In this document: in pieces, positions 39,201 to 43,821 of the stretch
Layout of the letters: each line of letters opens with the position of its first letter
Position numbering within the stretch: position 1 is the first letter of the stretch
Assembly (NCBI RefSeq): GCF_029633865.1
Contig: NC_079217.1
Location: 53,776,979-53,840,978 of the forward strand
Length of the DNA stretch: 64,000 nt
Direction of reading: 5' to 3'
Source: Lampris incognitus
Lineage: Eukaryota > Chordata > Actinopteri > Lampriformes > Lampridae
Made by a program: the position numbers and the translations under genes
Notes under the pieces: model-generated
Told to the model about the DNA's origin: nothing
The model's input: the letters and a program-made list of their open reading frames with translations, nothing else
Database searches by the model: none

Positions 39201-42200
39201 GATTGGGAGTCTAAACCCCAAGATGACACTCGGGTGCACCTTCATCATGGGCTAAGCATTGACCACCAATTATTAATAGAGAAACAAACAACCACAACAT
39301 CTTGTAATGGAACCAACACTACTGTCTAGGCTCTCACCAGCAAGCCTGCCCGACTGCCTCTATATTGCAGATTGATGAAAGACCGTTAGTCTTAAAGCAA
39401 GCATTTTCTATGAAGGCAGCCCCCCCAGAGAGACACAGTGGCAGTAAAATGATAGCCCTAGTCAGAGATAATGAGCAATGAGGGAGACAGGCGCAGGGTT
39501 TTATAGGCCAGGCAGACTCACTTTGATGTGAAACTCCATTTTGGTGATGAGCAGTTTGAGGTAGATGCTGCACAACTTCCCATAACCTTCACTCAGGTGA
39601 CCCTGAGGGAGAGAGAAAAAGCAAGCTGAAATTCAAGATGAAAGAGGAGGAGAAATAGAGGGGAAAAAGAGATGTGAAAAGAAAGGGGGTAGAGATATGA
39701 TCAAAAGCAAAACATTTTTTTCCTCCTCCCGGGAAGCTTGCAAGTTGGCTGGCTGGATACATAAAATGTTGAGGAGGCAACTCATTAGGTATCTTAAGCA
39801 ACTCATTGCGACACTTTGGCTGAGGCCAGTACATGGAGAGAATGTGCAAGGGGTGTGAAAAAACGACTGACACCAAAGCAACATTACCACATTAACTGTA
39901 ACAGCAAAAATATTTTTCCCTCTGCTCTCTTTGTACTGCTCACAGATCTTTACGGAAGATTAGAGGAGAAGTTTTTCCAGGTACTTTGGCTACATGTCTT
40001 TGGTATAAGTGTGTGTAAGTTGAATAGTCCAGCTATGTGGCCAATTGCTTCTCATTTCCTTTGTCCTCATATCTGTAAGGGGTAGTGATCTAACAACAGG
40101 AAGGCAAGGCCACAGCCTTTGTCACAGGAACCATGCTTCCTGTTTCCCGCCTCATCTAGTGACATCAGCAAAAAAACAGAAAAATGTAAAAAATAGTAAC
40201 CAAAAACTGCTAAGTGGGTACATCCAGGAATAGGTTGATTTTAAGTATACTAAGTAAAAGCAGAGCCTCAACCCAAGCTCATATTACCTATACACACGAC
40301 TGAAGAGTTCAGATTTATTATCTAAAAGGAACGTGGCCTTTACAGGTCTACACAATGAATTATGTATGTTTTGTCATGACAATCTTTTTTTTTTGTCATG
40401 CCTTCATCATTATCCCCCAATGTCATTCACCTGTGTTATTCACCTGTGTAATTATCCTCCCTCCTTTTGTGTACTTAGCCTTTTGTTACAAGCGTACTGG
40501 CCGTTTGTATTTCTGTGATAGCCTTCTAGTCTTCTGGACACCTGGTCTGAACGTCTGACTTTGTCTCTGTCTTACACACTCGTGTTGTTCATTCCCTCTG
40601 ACTGACCACCTGTGTACCATACTTGCCTGTCTAAGAAGTAAGCCCATGAGTTTTGGAAACGTGGAACTGAGAGTCGTGCATTTGAGTCCTCCTTTCCTGC
40701 TCCCGTTGTGACAAATAGTTGTAGTAGATGTCAATATTAACACCAGCATTGACGTGTTTCATCACCGCTCAATCATATCACTTAGTTTACAGCTCAAAAC
40801 ACACATTTAAGTGTTTCGTACTGCTTTAAACGCTCATCTTCAATTTTCTGTAGTGGTGCCAGTAATATCTGTTGTGAAAGTGTACTAAAGTAGCACATCA
40901 CATGACGTGTGAGTATGAAAAAAAAAGAGTTATAAATGCAGTTGCAAGAACAATAATTTCCACTCATATTTTGGGATGTTTGATTTGAAAGAAAATTTGA
41001 TTTAATTGTAATTATAACTGTTCTAATTATCTCTTAACTGCCCCCTCCTTTCATCTGTTTCTATCTGCGGAGACCTCTCATTTCTCTAAGACTCACTATG
41101 CATTGACAGGCGAATTCACACAGAATGGATTGCGACTGCTGATACTACCATGAATTGTGCGTCATTTGCAACCGCTGTCTGCCCCATCTCAAGGTCCGTT
41201 TCACAAAAGATTTTACACTACTGATTTTACAGCGAGAACATGTCCTGACTGCAGTTATCATGAGGCACAGTATAAATAGTGGCTTTGCACCAAGAAGACA
41301 GCAGGTAGGCTGTTTCATCCTTGATGTCATCAAGTAGAGCAAGACTTGTTTGACCTGGCAACCTGTATCTGCCAATGATTTTGGTCTCAGTTAAATCAAT
41401 ATAAGTGATATCCTCCTGTGCTACAGCTGCTCATGAGCACGCCGGGCATGATGCCTTCGCCTGGCTACAGTCACTGCCGCCATGATCAGTGGAAAGTCTG
41501 GGCGTCAGTTACCACCATCTCTCTGAAGACGCTATTGGGCTATACAAATAAAATTGACTTGACTCTAACCACGTGTGGCAATTGGCGCTGGTGTTTGAGA
41601 ATTTAACTTTTTTTGACAATGAGGCTCATTTGCATAGAAAGGGGCCAATTTTGCGCCAAATGTATGCATATTGTCTAATTTAAATATGTGCAAATGGCAC
41701 CGGAGCACCAAGATGCTTTTTGTTTGCAAGTGCTTTGGATTCTTTTTGTCTTATTTGTACAGGTTTAGTGGCCGCAAAAACCGCACAATCCTTTTGTGAA
41801 TTTGCAAGTGAGTGTTTTGTCAGAGTGATTGTTATTTGGGGTGCTTAAACTGTGCGCTCTCCCTCTAAGGCCCTCAGCACTCAGCCAAACCAATCATGTA
41901 ACTTCAGTGACGTTGTTGGTCACCTGATGCAGCAGCCCAATTGTGTCAAACTGATCACTCAGTCAGTCACTCTCAACATGGCCACTTAGTCAATCAGTCA
42001 GGGACATTCGCGTTTGCAGGGCTGTCCAGCCAAAAAGGGAGGTTAGGTGGGAGTTGGAAAAACCTCACACCAGATTCATGATAGTGGATTACCATTTGTT
42101 GCTGTCTGTCACCCACAGCATGTGTCGCTGGTGGGTCAGGGATTGTAATCCCTTATCATATGCATTAATTTTACACAGTAGTCTGGCCCTCTGTCACCAC

Positions 42201-43821
42201 ACAGGCTAACTGGACACAGGCGTATGGATGGATGGACTGGCAGATAACAGAAGCATTATGCCCTATGCTATCTTTGACAGTTCCTGGGGTTAACACCTCA
42301 TGGCAAAATGTCAACCATTGATGACTGCGTCATTTCCCTTGTTAAAGGGATATTAGTCGGAACCAGCCTTGTTGATTTTTGTCCATTCCCTCGCTTACCC
42401 ACATCCTGCTCATATCAGTCAAGTCAGCCTTGTTCCTCATGGAATCCTTTATCACCTAGGGGAAGATCATGGAAAACAGAGAGGTAAAAAGAGACAGAAA
42501 ACAATTAGAAACAGTGAACTGGGACAGAAATAAAGGCAGATGTTTCTCTAAGGTATAATTTTGAATGCATTGTAATTGGTAAACAAAAATGTTAAGTGAT
42601 GGTTTGTGAAGATGACTATGTACATTACGAGTCATTGCAGAAGCCCCCTCCCCACCTATATGACTCATATAAGGTCTAAGAATAGTGGGGTTATCCCAAT
42701 GATGGTATGGTGTTACAGAATAACATGTAAGATAGGAGACTCTGACATTAGCGACATCCATTCTTTTATAATTGAAATTATGATGATTATTATTAGGCGA
42801 GTAGTAATTATTAAACCAGAGAAAAACTTAAAATAGAGTCTATACATACATTTGGATGTCCATCTCGCAGTAGCTTGTGGAAGACGTGGCAGAACTTCCA
42901 GCAGAGCACTGCGTTGCTGGAGAGAGGCAGCCGGTTAACCGCTGCCCAGAAGGTGTGCGCGCCTTTCTCATGGTGGGTTCCCAGGATGCAAGGTGATAGA
43001 GACTGCTAAGGATCATTGAACCACCGTGCGTTCTTATGAGCAACAGTTCTTTCTTTCCCCATTTTCCCTTTCTCATTCATATGAAGAAGTCAGTCTTGAC
43101 AGTCTTGCATTCTGTTCCAACGGGAAACTACCATTTTCATTATCATTTTGTGTTCTTTATATTATAAACACTTTGAATGTGGACGAATAGGCTAACAGCA
43201 CTACTTTCTCCCCAACTGTCTGGAATGTTTCATGTTTGCTTCCCATGACTTAATTGGCTCTGCAGCACGGCCATGCATAGAGTACAGGGTCACACTGCAT
43301 GCACTGCTTTGATGTTGCACAAACTTGTCCCCTCAAGTAAGGAAGGAAGGAGTAAGAGCTACAGCATACACATGAGCATATCAATGAACAAACTGCGACT
43401 CACAAGAACAGAACCTTGAAAATATAAGCTCATATATTATCAAGGTTCTGCTCTTGCCAGCACTCAAAAATATATGCTCACGAACACAAATAATGTCCCA
43501 AAGATGCACGCACACCAAAAAAAAAAAAAACTTCTTCAGATGCAGAGTAAAAGAAATCAAAACTGATCAGAGAAATAGAACTCACACACCAAATTAAATT
43601 CTCCAAAACAGGTTTATTTCAGCTCGGTTAATGTTTCGACAAAACAGTCTTCATCAGAACCAGCCTCCATCGGAGGTTCTGATGCATTTAATTTACTGTG
43701 CAAGTCCTATGCCTCTGTTCCACAAACACACGCAGCCCACCCAGTACAAGAGGATATTCCGAGCATGCTTCTCTTTGACAGCGACTTCCTGTGTGTTGAT
43801 GGCCTTATTGATGCTGACAGC
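7328..43821 (-). CDS. hip1: Huntingtin-interacting protein 1, 30 exons, 5' end outside the window
   Basis: HIP1 links clathrin-coated pits to phosphoinositides, AP2/clathrin and actin during endocytosis. Thirty exons with matching splice phases total 3027 nt, giving 1008 residues plus a stop. Domains in residues of this partial protein: ANTH 1 to about 250, with the lipid-binding K-E-K pair at 16 and 18 (human K56 and K58); linker 254-334 with a clathrin-box-like L-V-D-T-D (292-296), F-D-D-L-F (308-312) and the AP2 motif D-P-F (319-321); coiled coil about 335-640; THATCH/I-LWEQ about 703-966. HIP1 is chosen over HIP1R because of the [15 protein letters not shown] stretch, the [10 protein letters not shown] stretch and the short C-terminus without the HIP1R tail. 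The missing start, about 40 residues, should lie beyond 64000. The intron at 42993-43757 appears to be U12-type AT-AC. The introns are crowded with SINEs and DNA transposons. Confidence 0.95.
7447..7564 (-). CDS. hip1: hip1 exon 30
   Basis: Encodes residues 967-1005 (V-L-V-L-E-L-E through the conserved [17 protein letters not shown] and an acidic run). The acceptor GGTCAG and donor GTGAGT are clear. This follows the actin-binding core. Confidence 0.93.
8849..8910 (-). CDS. hip1: hip1 exon 29
   Basis: Encodes [21 protein letters not shown], a nearly invariant HIP1 segment at the end of the THATCH domain. Acceptor TTCCAG, donor GTAAAA; 62 nt, starting with the last two bases of a split codon. 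Confidence 0.95.
9101..9185. repeat. Near-perfect palindrome, 39-bp arms
   Basis: Arms 9101-9139 and 9147-9185 are reverse complements with three mismatches, around a 7-nt loop (GTACGAT). It lies in the intron between hip1 exons 28 and 29. A fragment resembling one arm occurs near 1879-1896. It could be a short palindromic element or a structured RNA. Confidence 0.85.
9531..9957 (-). mobile_element. SINE-A copy 2, near full length
   Basis: On the minus strand the head starts GGGCGTTCGGGTAGCGTAGC (to 9957), followed by an RNA polymerase III B-box-like GTTCAAATCTCC. The tail CAATTGGGGAGAAAAGGGG is at 9531. It lies in the hip1 intron between exons 28 and 29, in the same orientation as hip1. Confidence 0.9.
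10504..10627 (-). CDS. hip1: hip1 exon 28
   Basis: Encodes residues 905-945 ([10 protein letters not shown] through S-G-K-S-Q-I-E-D-K), part of the I/LWEQ actin-binding module. Acceptor CCGCAG, donor GTGAGT; 124 nt. Confidence 0.96.
10912..11411 (-). mobile_element. RTE-type LINE, 3' end fragment
   Basis: The minus strand encodes the end of a non-LTR reverse transcriptase: A-L-T-K-R-Q-E then [15 protein letters not shown], followed in another frame by [10 protein letters not shown] and [17 protein letters not shown] frameshift near 11130 separates the two. The 3' end is a stop, ACGGGAGCCACTGAAAGTAG and a short GTA tail. The clade is inferred from these motifs. Confidence 0.8.
11596..11646. 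repeat. GA microsatellite just inside a hip1 intron
   Basis: About 25 GA units. In hip1 sense it is a CT tract beginning about 38 nt downstream of the exon 27 donor. Confidence 0.93.
11685..11790 (-). CDS. hip1: hip1 exon 27
   Basis: Encodes residues 870-904. [15 protein letters not shown] and the following [17 protein letters not shown] are diagnostic of HIP1 and the I/LWEQ core. Acceptor CCAACAG, donor GTGAGC; 106 nt. Confidence 0.97.
12191..13410 (-). mobile_element. Tc1-type transposon A, 1220 bp, intact-looking
   Basis: The ends are CACTCACTGGCCACTTTATT and the inverted AATAAAGTGGCCGGTGAGTG, flanked by TA dinucleotides at 12189-12190 and 13411-13412, as expected for Tc1/mariner insertion. 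It carries a 346-codon transposase ORF without breaks. It lies in the hip1 intron between exons 26 and 27, in the same orientation as hip1. Confidence 0.95.
12223..13263 (-). CDS. Tc1-family transposase (346 aa)
   Basis: Catalyses cut-and-paste transposition. The N-terminal half has a paired-like helix-turn-helix ([18 protein letters not shown], then S-R-T-T-I-S-R-V-Y). The catalytic DDE residues sit in V-A-W-S-D-E-S, Y-F-Q-Q-D-N and [10 protein letters not shown]. Length is normal for Tc1 (about 340). No stop or frameshift is present. Compared with copy B at 61057, it has K for N in the P-D-L-N-P-I-E motif, N for H after it, and T for A in D-N-A-P-C-H. These changes beside the active site could reduce activity. 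Confidence 0.93.
   Translation of the reverse strand: MGKKGDLSDFERGMVVGARRAGLSISETADLLGFSRTTISRVYREWSEKEKISSERQFCGRKCLVDARGRRRMARLVRADRKATVTQITTHYNRGMQKSISERTTRRTLRQMGYSSRRPHRVPLLSAKNRKLRLQFAQAHQNWTIEDWKNVAWSDESRFLLRHSDGRVRIWRQQHESMEPSCLVSTVQAGGGGVMVWGIFSWHTLGPLVPIEHRVNATAYLSIVADHVHPFMTTVFPSSDGYFQQDNTPCHKARIISDWFLEHDNEFTVLKWPPQSPDLKPIENLWDVVDREIRIMDVQPTNLQQLRDAIMSIWAKLSEECFQYLVESMPRRIKAVLKAKGGPTWY
13650..14108 (+). mobile_element. SINE-A copy 3, full length, next to a splice donor
   Basis: Full head-to-tail copy (GGGCGTCCGGGTAGC head, A-rich tail), antisense to hip1. It is flanked by an exact 13-bp duplication AGTTAAAGAAATG at 13637-13649 and 14109-14121. The right duplication ends only 7 bp from the first base of the hip1 intron (14128). 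Confidence 0.95.
14129..14229 (-). CDS. hip1: hip1 exon 26
   Basis: Encodes residues 836-868 ([20 protein letters not shown], ending A-V-G-W-G-A-T-V-M). This is among the most conserved THATCH segments. Acceptor CCACTAG, donor GTAAGT; 101 nt. A SINE lies just beyond the donor. Confidence 0.97.
14729..14822 (-). CDS. hip1: hip1 exon 25
   Basis: Encodes residues 805-835 ([14 protein letters not shown], ending D-I-V-E-S-G-R). Acceptor GCACAG. The donor GTCAGT lacks the usual purine at +3, so it is somewhat weak. 94 nt. Confidence 0.96.
15100..15411 (-). mobile_element. SINE-B copy, tRNA-like head at right
   Basis: On the minus strand it begins GGGCGGCACGGTGGTCTAGT, followed by GGTTCGAACCCC (B-box-like), a TGTTCTCCCCGTGTTTGC block, CTCCGGTTTCTTCCC, and ends near a pyrimidine-poor stretch. 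This pattern is a very common fish SINE type. It lies in the hip1 intron between exons 24 and 25. Confidence 0.8.
15412..16184. other. Intron sequence without recognised features
   Basis: Part of the hip1 intron between exons 24 and 25. AT-rich; no exon, known repeat or conserved protein match was recognised. Confidence 0.5.
16185..17295. repeat. Unclassified repeat with TATCGG ends, split by a LINE tail
   Basis: The left part (about 16185-16300) and right part (about 17205-17290) share ATCGGTATCGG-like blocks, as in fish DNA transposons that begin GGGATGTCACGATCC. The middle holds a TTC-rich tract and the LINE tail at 17058-17200. Exact ends and family are not resolved. Confidence 0.45.
17058..17200 (+). 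mobile_element. RTE-type LINE 3' tail with AGT repeat
   Basis: The plus strand encodes [15 protein letters not shown], then the stop and the same GGGACCAGCTGAAAGTAG 3' end as the copy at 10912. It ends in about 15 AGT units. Only the last ~30 codons are present, a typical 5'-truncated insertion. Confidence 0.8.
17379..17437 (-). CDS. hip1: hip1 exon 24
   Basis: Encodes residues 785-803 ([19 protein letters not shown]) and the first two bases of an arginine codon. Acceptor CAACAG, donor GTGAGA; 59 nt. Confidence 0.96.
17637..17747 (-). CDS. hip1: hip1 exon 23
   Basis: Encodes residues 748-784 (K-L-R-P-R-G-L-E-L through [16 protein letters not shown]). E-M-A-A-T-S-A-A is a hallmark of the I/LWEQ domain. 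Acceptor CCCTAG, donor GTAAGT; 111 nt, phase 0 at both ends. Confidence 0.97.
18000..18041. repeat. Short hairpin, 19-bp arms
   Basis: Arms 18000-18018 and 18023-18041 are reverse complements with one mismatch around TATG. It lies in the hip1 intron between exons 22 and 23. It is too short on its own for a microRNA precursor. Confidence 0.8.
18139..18275 (-). CDS. hip1: hip1 exon 22
   Basis: Encodes residues 703-747 ([16 protein letters not shown] through [10 protein letters not shown]), the start of the THATCH bundle. Acceptor TGCCAG. Donor GTCTGT is weak at +3 and +4. 137 nt. Confidence 0.95.
18608..18984. mobile_element. Fold-back element with telomere-like loop
   Basis: Arms 18608-18730 and 18862-18984 are imperfect inverted repeats, sharing GTTGCTCCAGGACCATCA and TGCCTTTGCGAC. 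The loop (about 18731-18860) contains many GTTAGG/GGTTAGGG units. No coding sequence. It lies in the hip1 intron between exons 21 and 22. Confidence 0.85.
19160..19267 (-). CDS. hip1: hip1 exon 21
   Basis: Encodes residues 667-701 ([14 protein letters not shown] through [13 protein letters not shown]). Acceptor TGTGTAG, donor GTAAGT; 108 nt. Confidence 0.94.
19577..19663 (-). CDS. hip1: hip1 exon 20
   Basis: Encodes residues 638-665 ([16 protein letters not shown] through A-F-L-A-D-N-T). Acceptor TCTGTAG, donor GTCAGA; 87 nt. This region is variable between HIP1 proteins, but phases fit on both sides. Confidence 0.92.
20010..20215 (+). repeat. Dispersed unclassified repeat, copy 1
   Basis: Similar in the same order to 45058-45270: GCAAATAT, CAYATRGATAAAGACAA, TTCATRATKT, a CCCCATCCACAGARAT block and CCTGCAGCC/CTTGCAGCC. 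Origin unknown. It lies in the hip1 intron between exons 19 and 20. Confidence 0.6.
20500..20647 (-). CDS. hip1: hip1 exon 19
   Basis: Encodes residues 588-636 ([11 protein letters not shown] through [12 protein letters not shown]), the end of the coiled coil. Acceptor ACACAG, donor GTCAGA; 148 nt. Confidence 0.94.
20648..21831. other. Intron sequence without recognised features
   Basis: The 1.2-kb hip1 intron between exons 18 and 19. No exon or identifiable repeat was recognised. Confidence 0.5.
21832..22026 (-). CDS. hip1: hip1 exon 18
   Basis: Encodes residues 523-587, a heptad-rich coiled-coil segment (S-S-E-A-L-S-T-Q-L through [12 protein letters not shown]). Acceptor ATGCAG, donor GTGGGT; 195 nt, phase 0 at both ends. 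Confidence 0.94.
22181..22489 (-). mobile_element. SINE-A copy 4, internally deleted
   Basis: Head at right (GGGTGCCCAGGTAGCGTGGC on the minus strand) and tail at left, but the block with the AAAAGAAG and ACATGTATC motifs is missing. Flanked by ATCAGCT at 22174-22180 and 22490-22496. It lies in the 4.9-kb hip1 intron between exons 17 and 18. Confidence 0.87.
22861..22863 (-). other. hip1: Possible 3-nt microexon of hip1 (speculative)
   Basis: The minus strand reads GTCGTGCAG, then GCC, then GTAAGTCTC: an acceptor-like and a strong donor-like motif three bases apart. If used between exons 17 and 18, it would add one alanine in frame. It could equally be a chance pseudo-donor. Confidence 0.15.
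23485..23925 (+). mobile_element. SINE-A copy 5
   Basis: Full head (GGGCGTCTGGGTAGCGTAGC), B box GGTTCGAACCCC, and tail AACTGGGGAGAAATAC with an A run. Antisense to hip1, in the intron between exons 17 and 18. Confidence 0.92.
24022..24044. repeat. GT microsatellite
   Basis: A short (GT)n tract. A second lies at about 24534-24556. The sequence from 23926 to 25695 otherwise shows no recognised exon or element. 25018-25090 holds a weak match to the GATATCGG-type repeat of 16185-17295. Confidence 0.8.
25696..26074 (-). mobile_element. SINE-A copy 6
   Basis: Reverse copy with head at 26074 (GGGCGTCCGGGTAGCATAGC on the minus strand). Flanked by GTTAACGTGTCACC (25682-25695) and GTTAATGCGTCACC (26075-26088), a 14-bp duplication with two later changes. 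It lies in the intron between hip1 exons 17 and 18. Confidence 0.93.
26968..27069 (-). CDS. hip1: hip1 exon 17
   Basis: Encodes residues 489-522 ([12 protein letters not shown] through K-T-T-M-T-S-S-Q-Q), coiled coil. Acceptor CCCCCAG, donor GTTCCT (unusual at +3); 102 nt, phase 0. Confidence 0.93.
27534..27621. repeat. GA microsatellite
   Basis: About 88 bp of (GA)n with a few interruptions, followed by GTGA repeats to about 27650. It lies in the hip1 intron between exons 16 and 17. Confidence 0.95.
27757..27873 (-). CDS. hip1: hip1 exon 16
   Basis: Encodes residues 450-488 ([15 protein letters not shown] through A-A-Q-E-A-A-D-R-Q), coiled coil. Acceptor TATGTAG, donor GTGAGG; 117 nt, phase 0. 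Confidence 0.96.
28104..28192 (-). CDS. hip1: hip1 exon 15
   Basis: Encodes residues 421-449 ([20 protein letters not shown] and H-A-D-L-L-R-K), almost identical to human. Acceptor TGTCCAG, donor GTGAGG; 89 nt. Confidence 0.97.
28438..28703 (-). mobile_element. tRNA-derived SINE of a third type
   Basis: On the minus strand the head reads TGGTTCAGGAGGTAGAGCAG then GGTTCGATCC (A- and B-box-like). The other end is AAAGCGCTTTG and TATAAATGCAGTCCATTTGC, a motif common in fish SINEs and LINE tails. It lies in the hip1 intron between exons 14 and 15. Confidence 0.75.
28875..29600. mobile_element. Unclassified element with internal minisatellite
   Basis: Flanked by exact AAAATCTAT at 28866-28874 and 29601-29609. 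It starts CACGGGCCTGCC and ends TTTTGGGTCCTGCACC then AGCCCTGACA, with an AATAAA at 29522-29527. Bases 29074-29510 hold repeated blocks of the form TTGACCTCCCTGCCATTGCC plus GACCCTGCCAAGACCACCG. There is no convincing ORF, although repeat-driven minus-strand frames of up to 227 codons exist. Confidence 0.65.
29074..29510. repeat. Minisatellite within the 28875-29600 element
   Basis: Four blocks begin TTGACCTCCCT at about 29079, 29188, 29249 and 29349. The longer units are about 100-110 bp and consist of two related halves. Confidence 0.8.
29973..30281 (-). mobile_element. SINE-A copy 7, 3'-truncated
   Basis: Head at right (GGTGTCCGGGTGGTGTGGC on the minus strand). The copy stops at the ACATGTGGAG block, so the last ~110 bp of the SINE are missing. 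It lies in the hip1 intron between exons 14 and 15. Confidence 0.87.
30504..30687 (-). CDS. hip1: hip1 exon 14
   Basis: Encodes residues 359-419 ([22 protein letters not shown] through E-Q-R-S-L-T-E-I-E), coiled coil. Acceptor ATGCAG, donor GTGAGC; 184 nt. Confidence 0.96.
31046..31118 (-). CDS. hip1: hip1 exon 13
   Basis: Encodes residues 335-358 ([18 protein letters not shown]), the start of the coiled coil. The acceptor ATCAG before 31118 is chosen because it keeps frame with exon 12. Donor GTAAAG; 73 nt. Confidence 0.94.
31979..32003. repeat. AC microsatellite
   Basis: A short (AC)n tract in the hip1 intron between exons 12 and 13. The rest of 31119-32324 shows no recognised element. 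Confidence 0.9.
32325..32422 (-). CDS. hip1: hip1 exon 12 (AP2-binding linker)
   Basis: Encodes residues 302-333 with F-D-D-L-F-G (from 308) and D-P-F-N-F-N (from 319). D-P-F is the classic AP2 alpha-appendage motif and is retained. Acceptor TACAG, donor GTAAGG; 98 nt. Confidence 0.95.
32725..32868 (-). CDS. hip1: hip1 exon 11 (end of ANTH, clathrin-box-like motif)
   Basis: Encodes residues 254-301 ([20 protein letters not shown], then an acidic linker). At the position of the human clathrin box L-M-D-M-D this protein has L-V-D-T-D. Acceptor TTTTCAG, donor GTAACC; 144 nt. Confidence 0.96.
33112..33531 (-). mobile_element. SINE-A copy 8
   Basis: Reverse copy with head at 33531 (GGGGCATCCAGGTAGCATAGC on the minus strand) and tail CAATTGGGGAGAAAAAAAT at left. 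It lies in the 0.8-kb hip1 intron between exons 10 and 11 and makes up about half of it. Confidence 0.92.
33651..33726 (-). CDS. hip1: hip1 exon 10
   Basis: Encodes residues 229-253 ([20 protein letters not shown] and P-Q-L-P-E), nearly identical to human. Acceptor TTTTCAG, donor GTGAGA; 76 nt. Confidence 0.97.
34089..34146 (-). CDS. hip1: hip1 exon 9
   Basis: Encodes residues 210-227 ([18 protein letters not shown]). Acceptor CTTGCAG, donor GTAAGT; 58 nt, split codons at both ends that match exons 8 and 10. Confidence 0.97.
34458..34598 (-). CDS. hip1: hip1 exon 8
   Basis: Encodes residues 163-208 ([17 protein letters not shown], through [18 protein letters not shown]). The [10 protein letters not shown] stretch separates HIP1 from HIP1R. 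Acceptor CCCACAG, donor GTGAGT; 141 nt. Confidence 0.98.
35416..35507. repeat. Long AC microsatellite
   Basis: About 45 AC units, with one AGAC interruption near the right end. It lies in the hip1 intron between exons 7 and 8. Confidence 0.97.
36032..36093 (-). CDS. hip1: hip1 exon 7
   Basis: Encodes residues 142-161 ([20 protein letters not shown]). Acceptor CCTCTAG. The donor GTAAGC at 36031 is chosen over GTGGTA four bases upstream because it keeps frame with exon 8. 62 nt. Confidence 0.95.
36198..36242. repeat. AC microsatellite
   Basis: About 22 AC units, ending about 40 bp before SINE-A copy 9, in the hip1 intron between exons 6 and 7. Confidence 0.95.
36283..36729 (+). mobile_element. 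SINE-A copy 9, full length
   Basis: Head GGGTGTCCAGGTAGCGTAGC, B box GGTTCGAATCCC, tail ATAATTGGGGAGAAAAAGG. The duplication AATAAGAGGCCT (about 36271-36282) is matched by AACAAGAGGCCT (36731-36742) with one change. Antisense to hip1. Confidence 0.93.
37187..37440 (-). repeat. Dispersed repeat, copy 1 (pairs with 47190-47430)
   Basis: Its reverse complement aligns in order with 47190-47430: CAGAAAAACCAGTGTTTTTC, a GCGCAGC block, TCAAGCTAAAAAA, TGGATGC and CCTCGCACAAA. It lies in the hip1 intron between exons 6 and 7. Family unknown. Confidence 0.7.
37694..37900. repeat. Common fish repeat fragment
   Basis: CTTCTTCTTTCAGTTTATTCCC followed by CAGGGGTCGCCAGAGCGGA and CATCGGATGCCTTTCCTGAC resembles a widespread fish repeat, probably a retroelement tail. 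Class not resolved. Confidence 0.45.
38392..38468 (-). CDS. hip1: hip1 exon 6
   Basis: Encodes residues 116-140 ([20 protein letters not shown]) plus a split phenylalanine. Acceptor TTGCAG, donor GTGAGT; 77 nt. Confidence 0.97.
38613..39020 (-). mobile_element. SINE-A copy 10, 5'-truncated
   Basis: The copy stops at ACCAACACAGG, so the first part of the tRNA-like head is missing. An exact 12-bp duplication AATAGTTTTACA at 38601-38612 and 39021-39032 shows that it inserted in this short form. It lies in the hip1 intron between exons 5 and 6. Confidence 0.95.
39522..39602 (-). CDS. hip1: hip1 exon 5
   Basis: Encodes residues 89-115 ([18 protein letters not shown], ending T-K-M-E-F-H-I-K). Acceptor CCCTCAG, donor GTGAGT; 81 nt, phase 0. 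Confidence 0.98.
39603..42398. other. Large hip1 intron, mostly unclassified
   Basis: The 2.8-kb intron between exons 4 and 5. About 40373-40714 ends CATTTGAGTCCTCC and GTTGTGACA, resembling the right end of the 28875-29600 element. 41530-41560 (GGGCTATACAAATAAAATTG) resembles a SINE/LINE 3' tail. No exon was recognised elsewhere. Confidence 0.45.
42399..42455 (-). CDS. hip1: hip1 exon 4
   Basis: Encodes residues 70-88 ([19 protein letters not shown]). Acceptor CCCCTAG, donor GTAAGC; 57 nt, phase 0. Confidence 0.96.
42850..42992 (-). CDS. hip1: hip1 exon 3 (after the AT-AC intron)
   Basis: Encodes [15 protein letters not shown], then [17 protein letters not shown] (residues 23-69). The start after an intron ending in AC completes the threonine codon begun in exon 2. 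No AG acceptor gives a match to the family here. Donor GTATGT; 143 nt. Confidence 0.95.
42993..43757 (-). other. hip1: U12-type AT-AC intron of hip1
   Basis: In hip1 sense the intron starts ATATCCTCTT (43757 downward; U12 AT-AC consensus ATATCCTT), has TCCTTAGC at 43012-43005 as branch site (consensus TCCTTAAC), and ends TCTATCAC at 42993. The likely branch adenine at 43007 is 14 nt from the intron end, within the usual U12 range. Joining here gives K-H-A-R-T-C-I-L-G-T, identical to human HIP1. Confidence 0.88.
43409..43451. repeat. Short palindrome in the AT-AC intron
   Basis: AGAACCTTGA and TCAAGGTTCT flank about 22 nt. The stem could bring parts of the intron together, but no function is known. 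Confidence 0.6.
43758..43821 (-). CDS. hip1: hip1 exon 2 (first exon visible)
   Basis: Encodes [21 protein letters not shown], aligned from human residue 41. The K-E-K lysines correspond to human K56 and K58, which bind phosphoinositides in the ANTH fold. Acceptor GTCACAG; the U12 donor follows. 64 nt. Confidence 0.97.

Noticed and set aside
43749..43757. GT-AG splicing between hip1 exons 2 and 3
   Set aside because: GT donors at CTCTTGTACTG or TGGGTGGGC with the CAG before 42999 either break frame or add about nine non-conserved residues. The AT-AC choice restores the human sequence exactly.
7328..43821. The gene as hip1r rather than hip1
   Set aside because: Parts of exons 19-21 resemble HIP1R, but the ANTH and I/LWEQ exons carry HIP1-type residues and the long HIP1R tail is absent.
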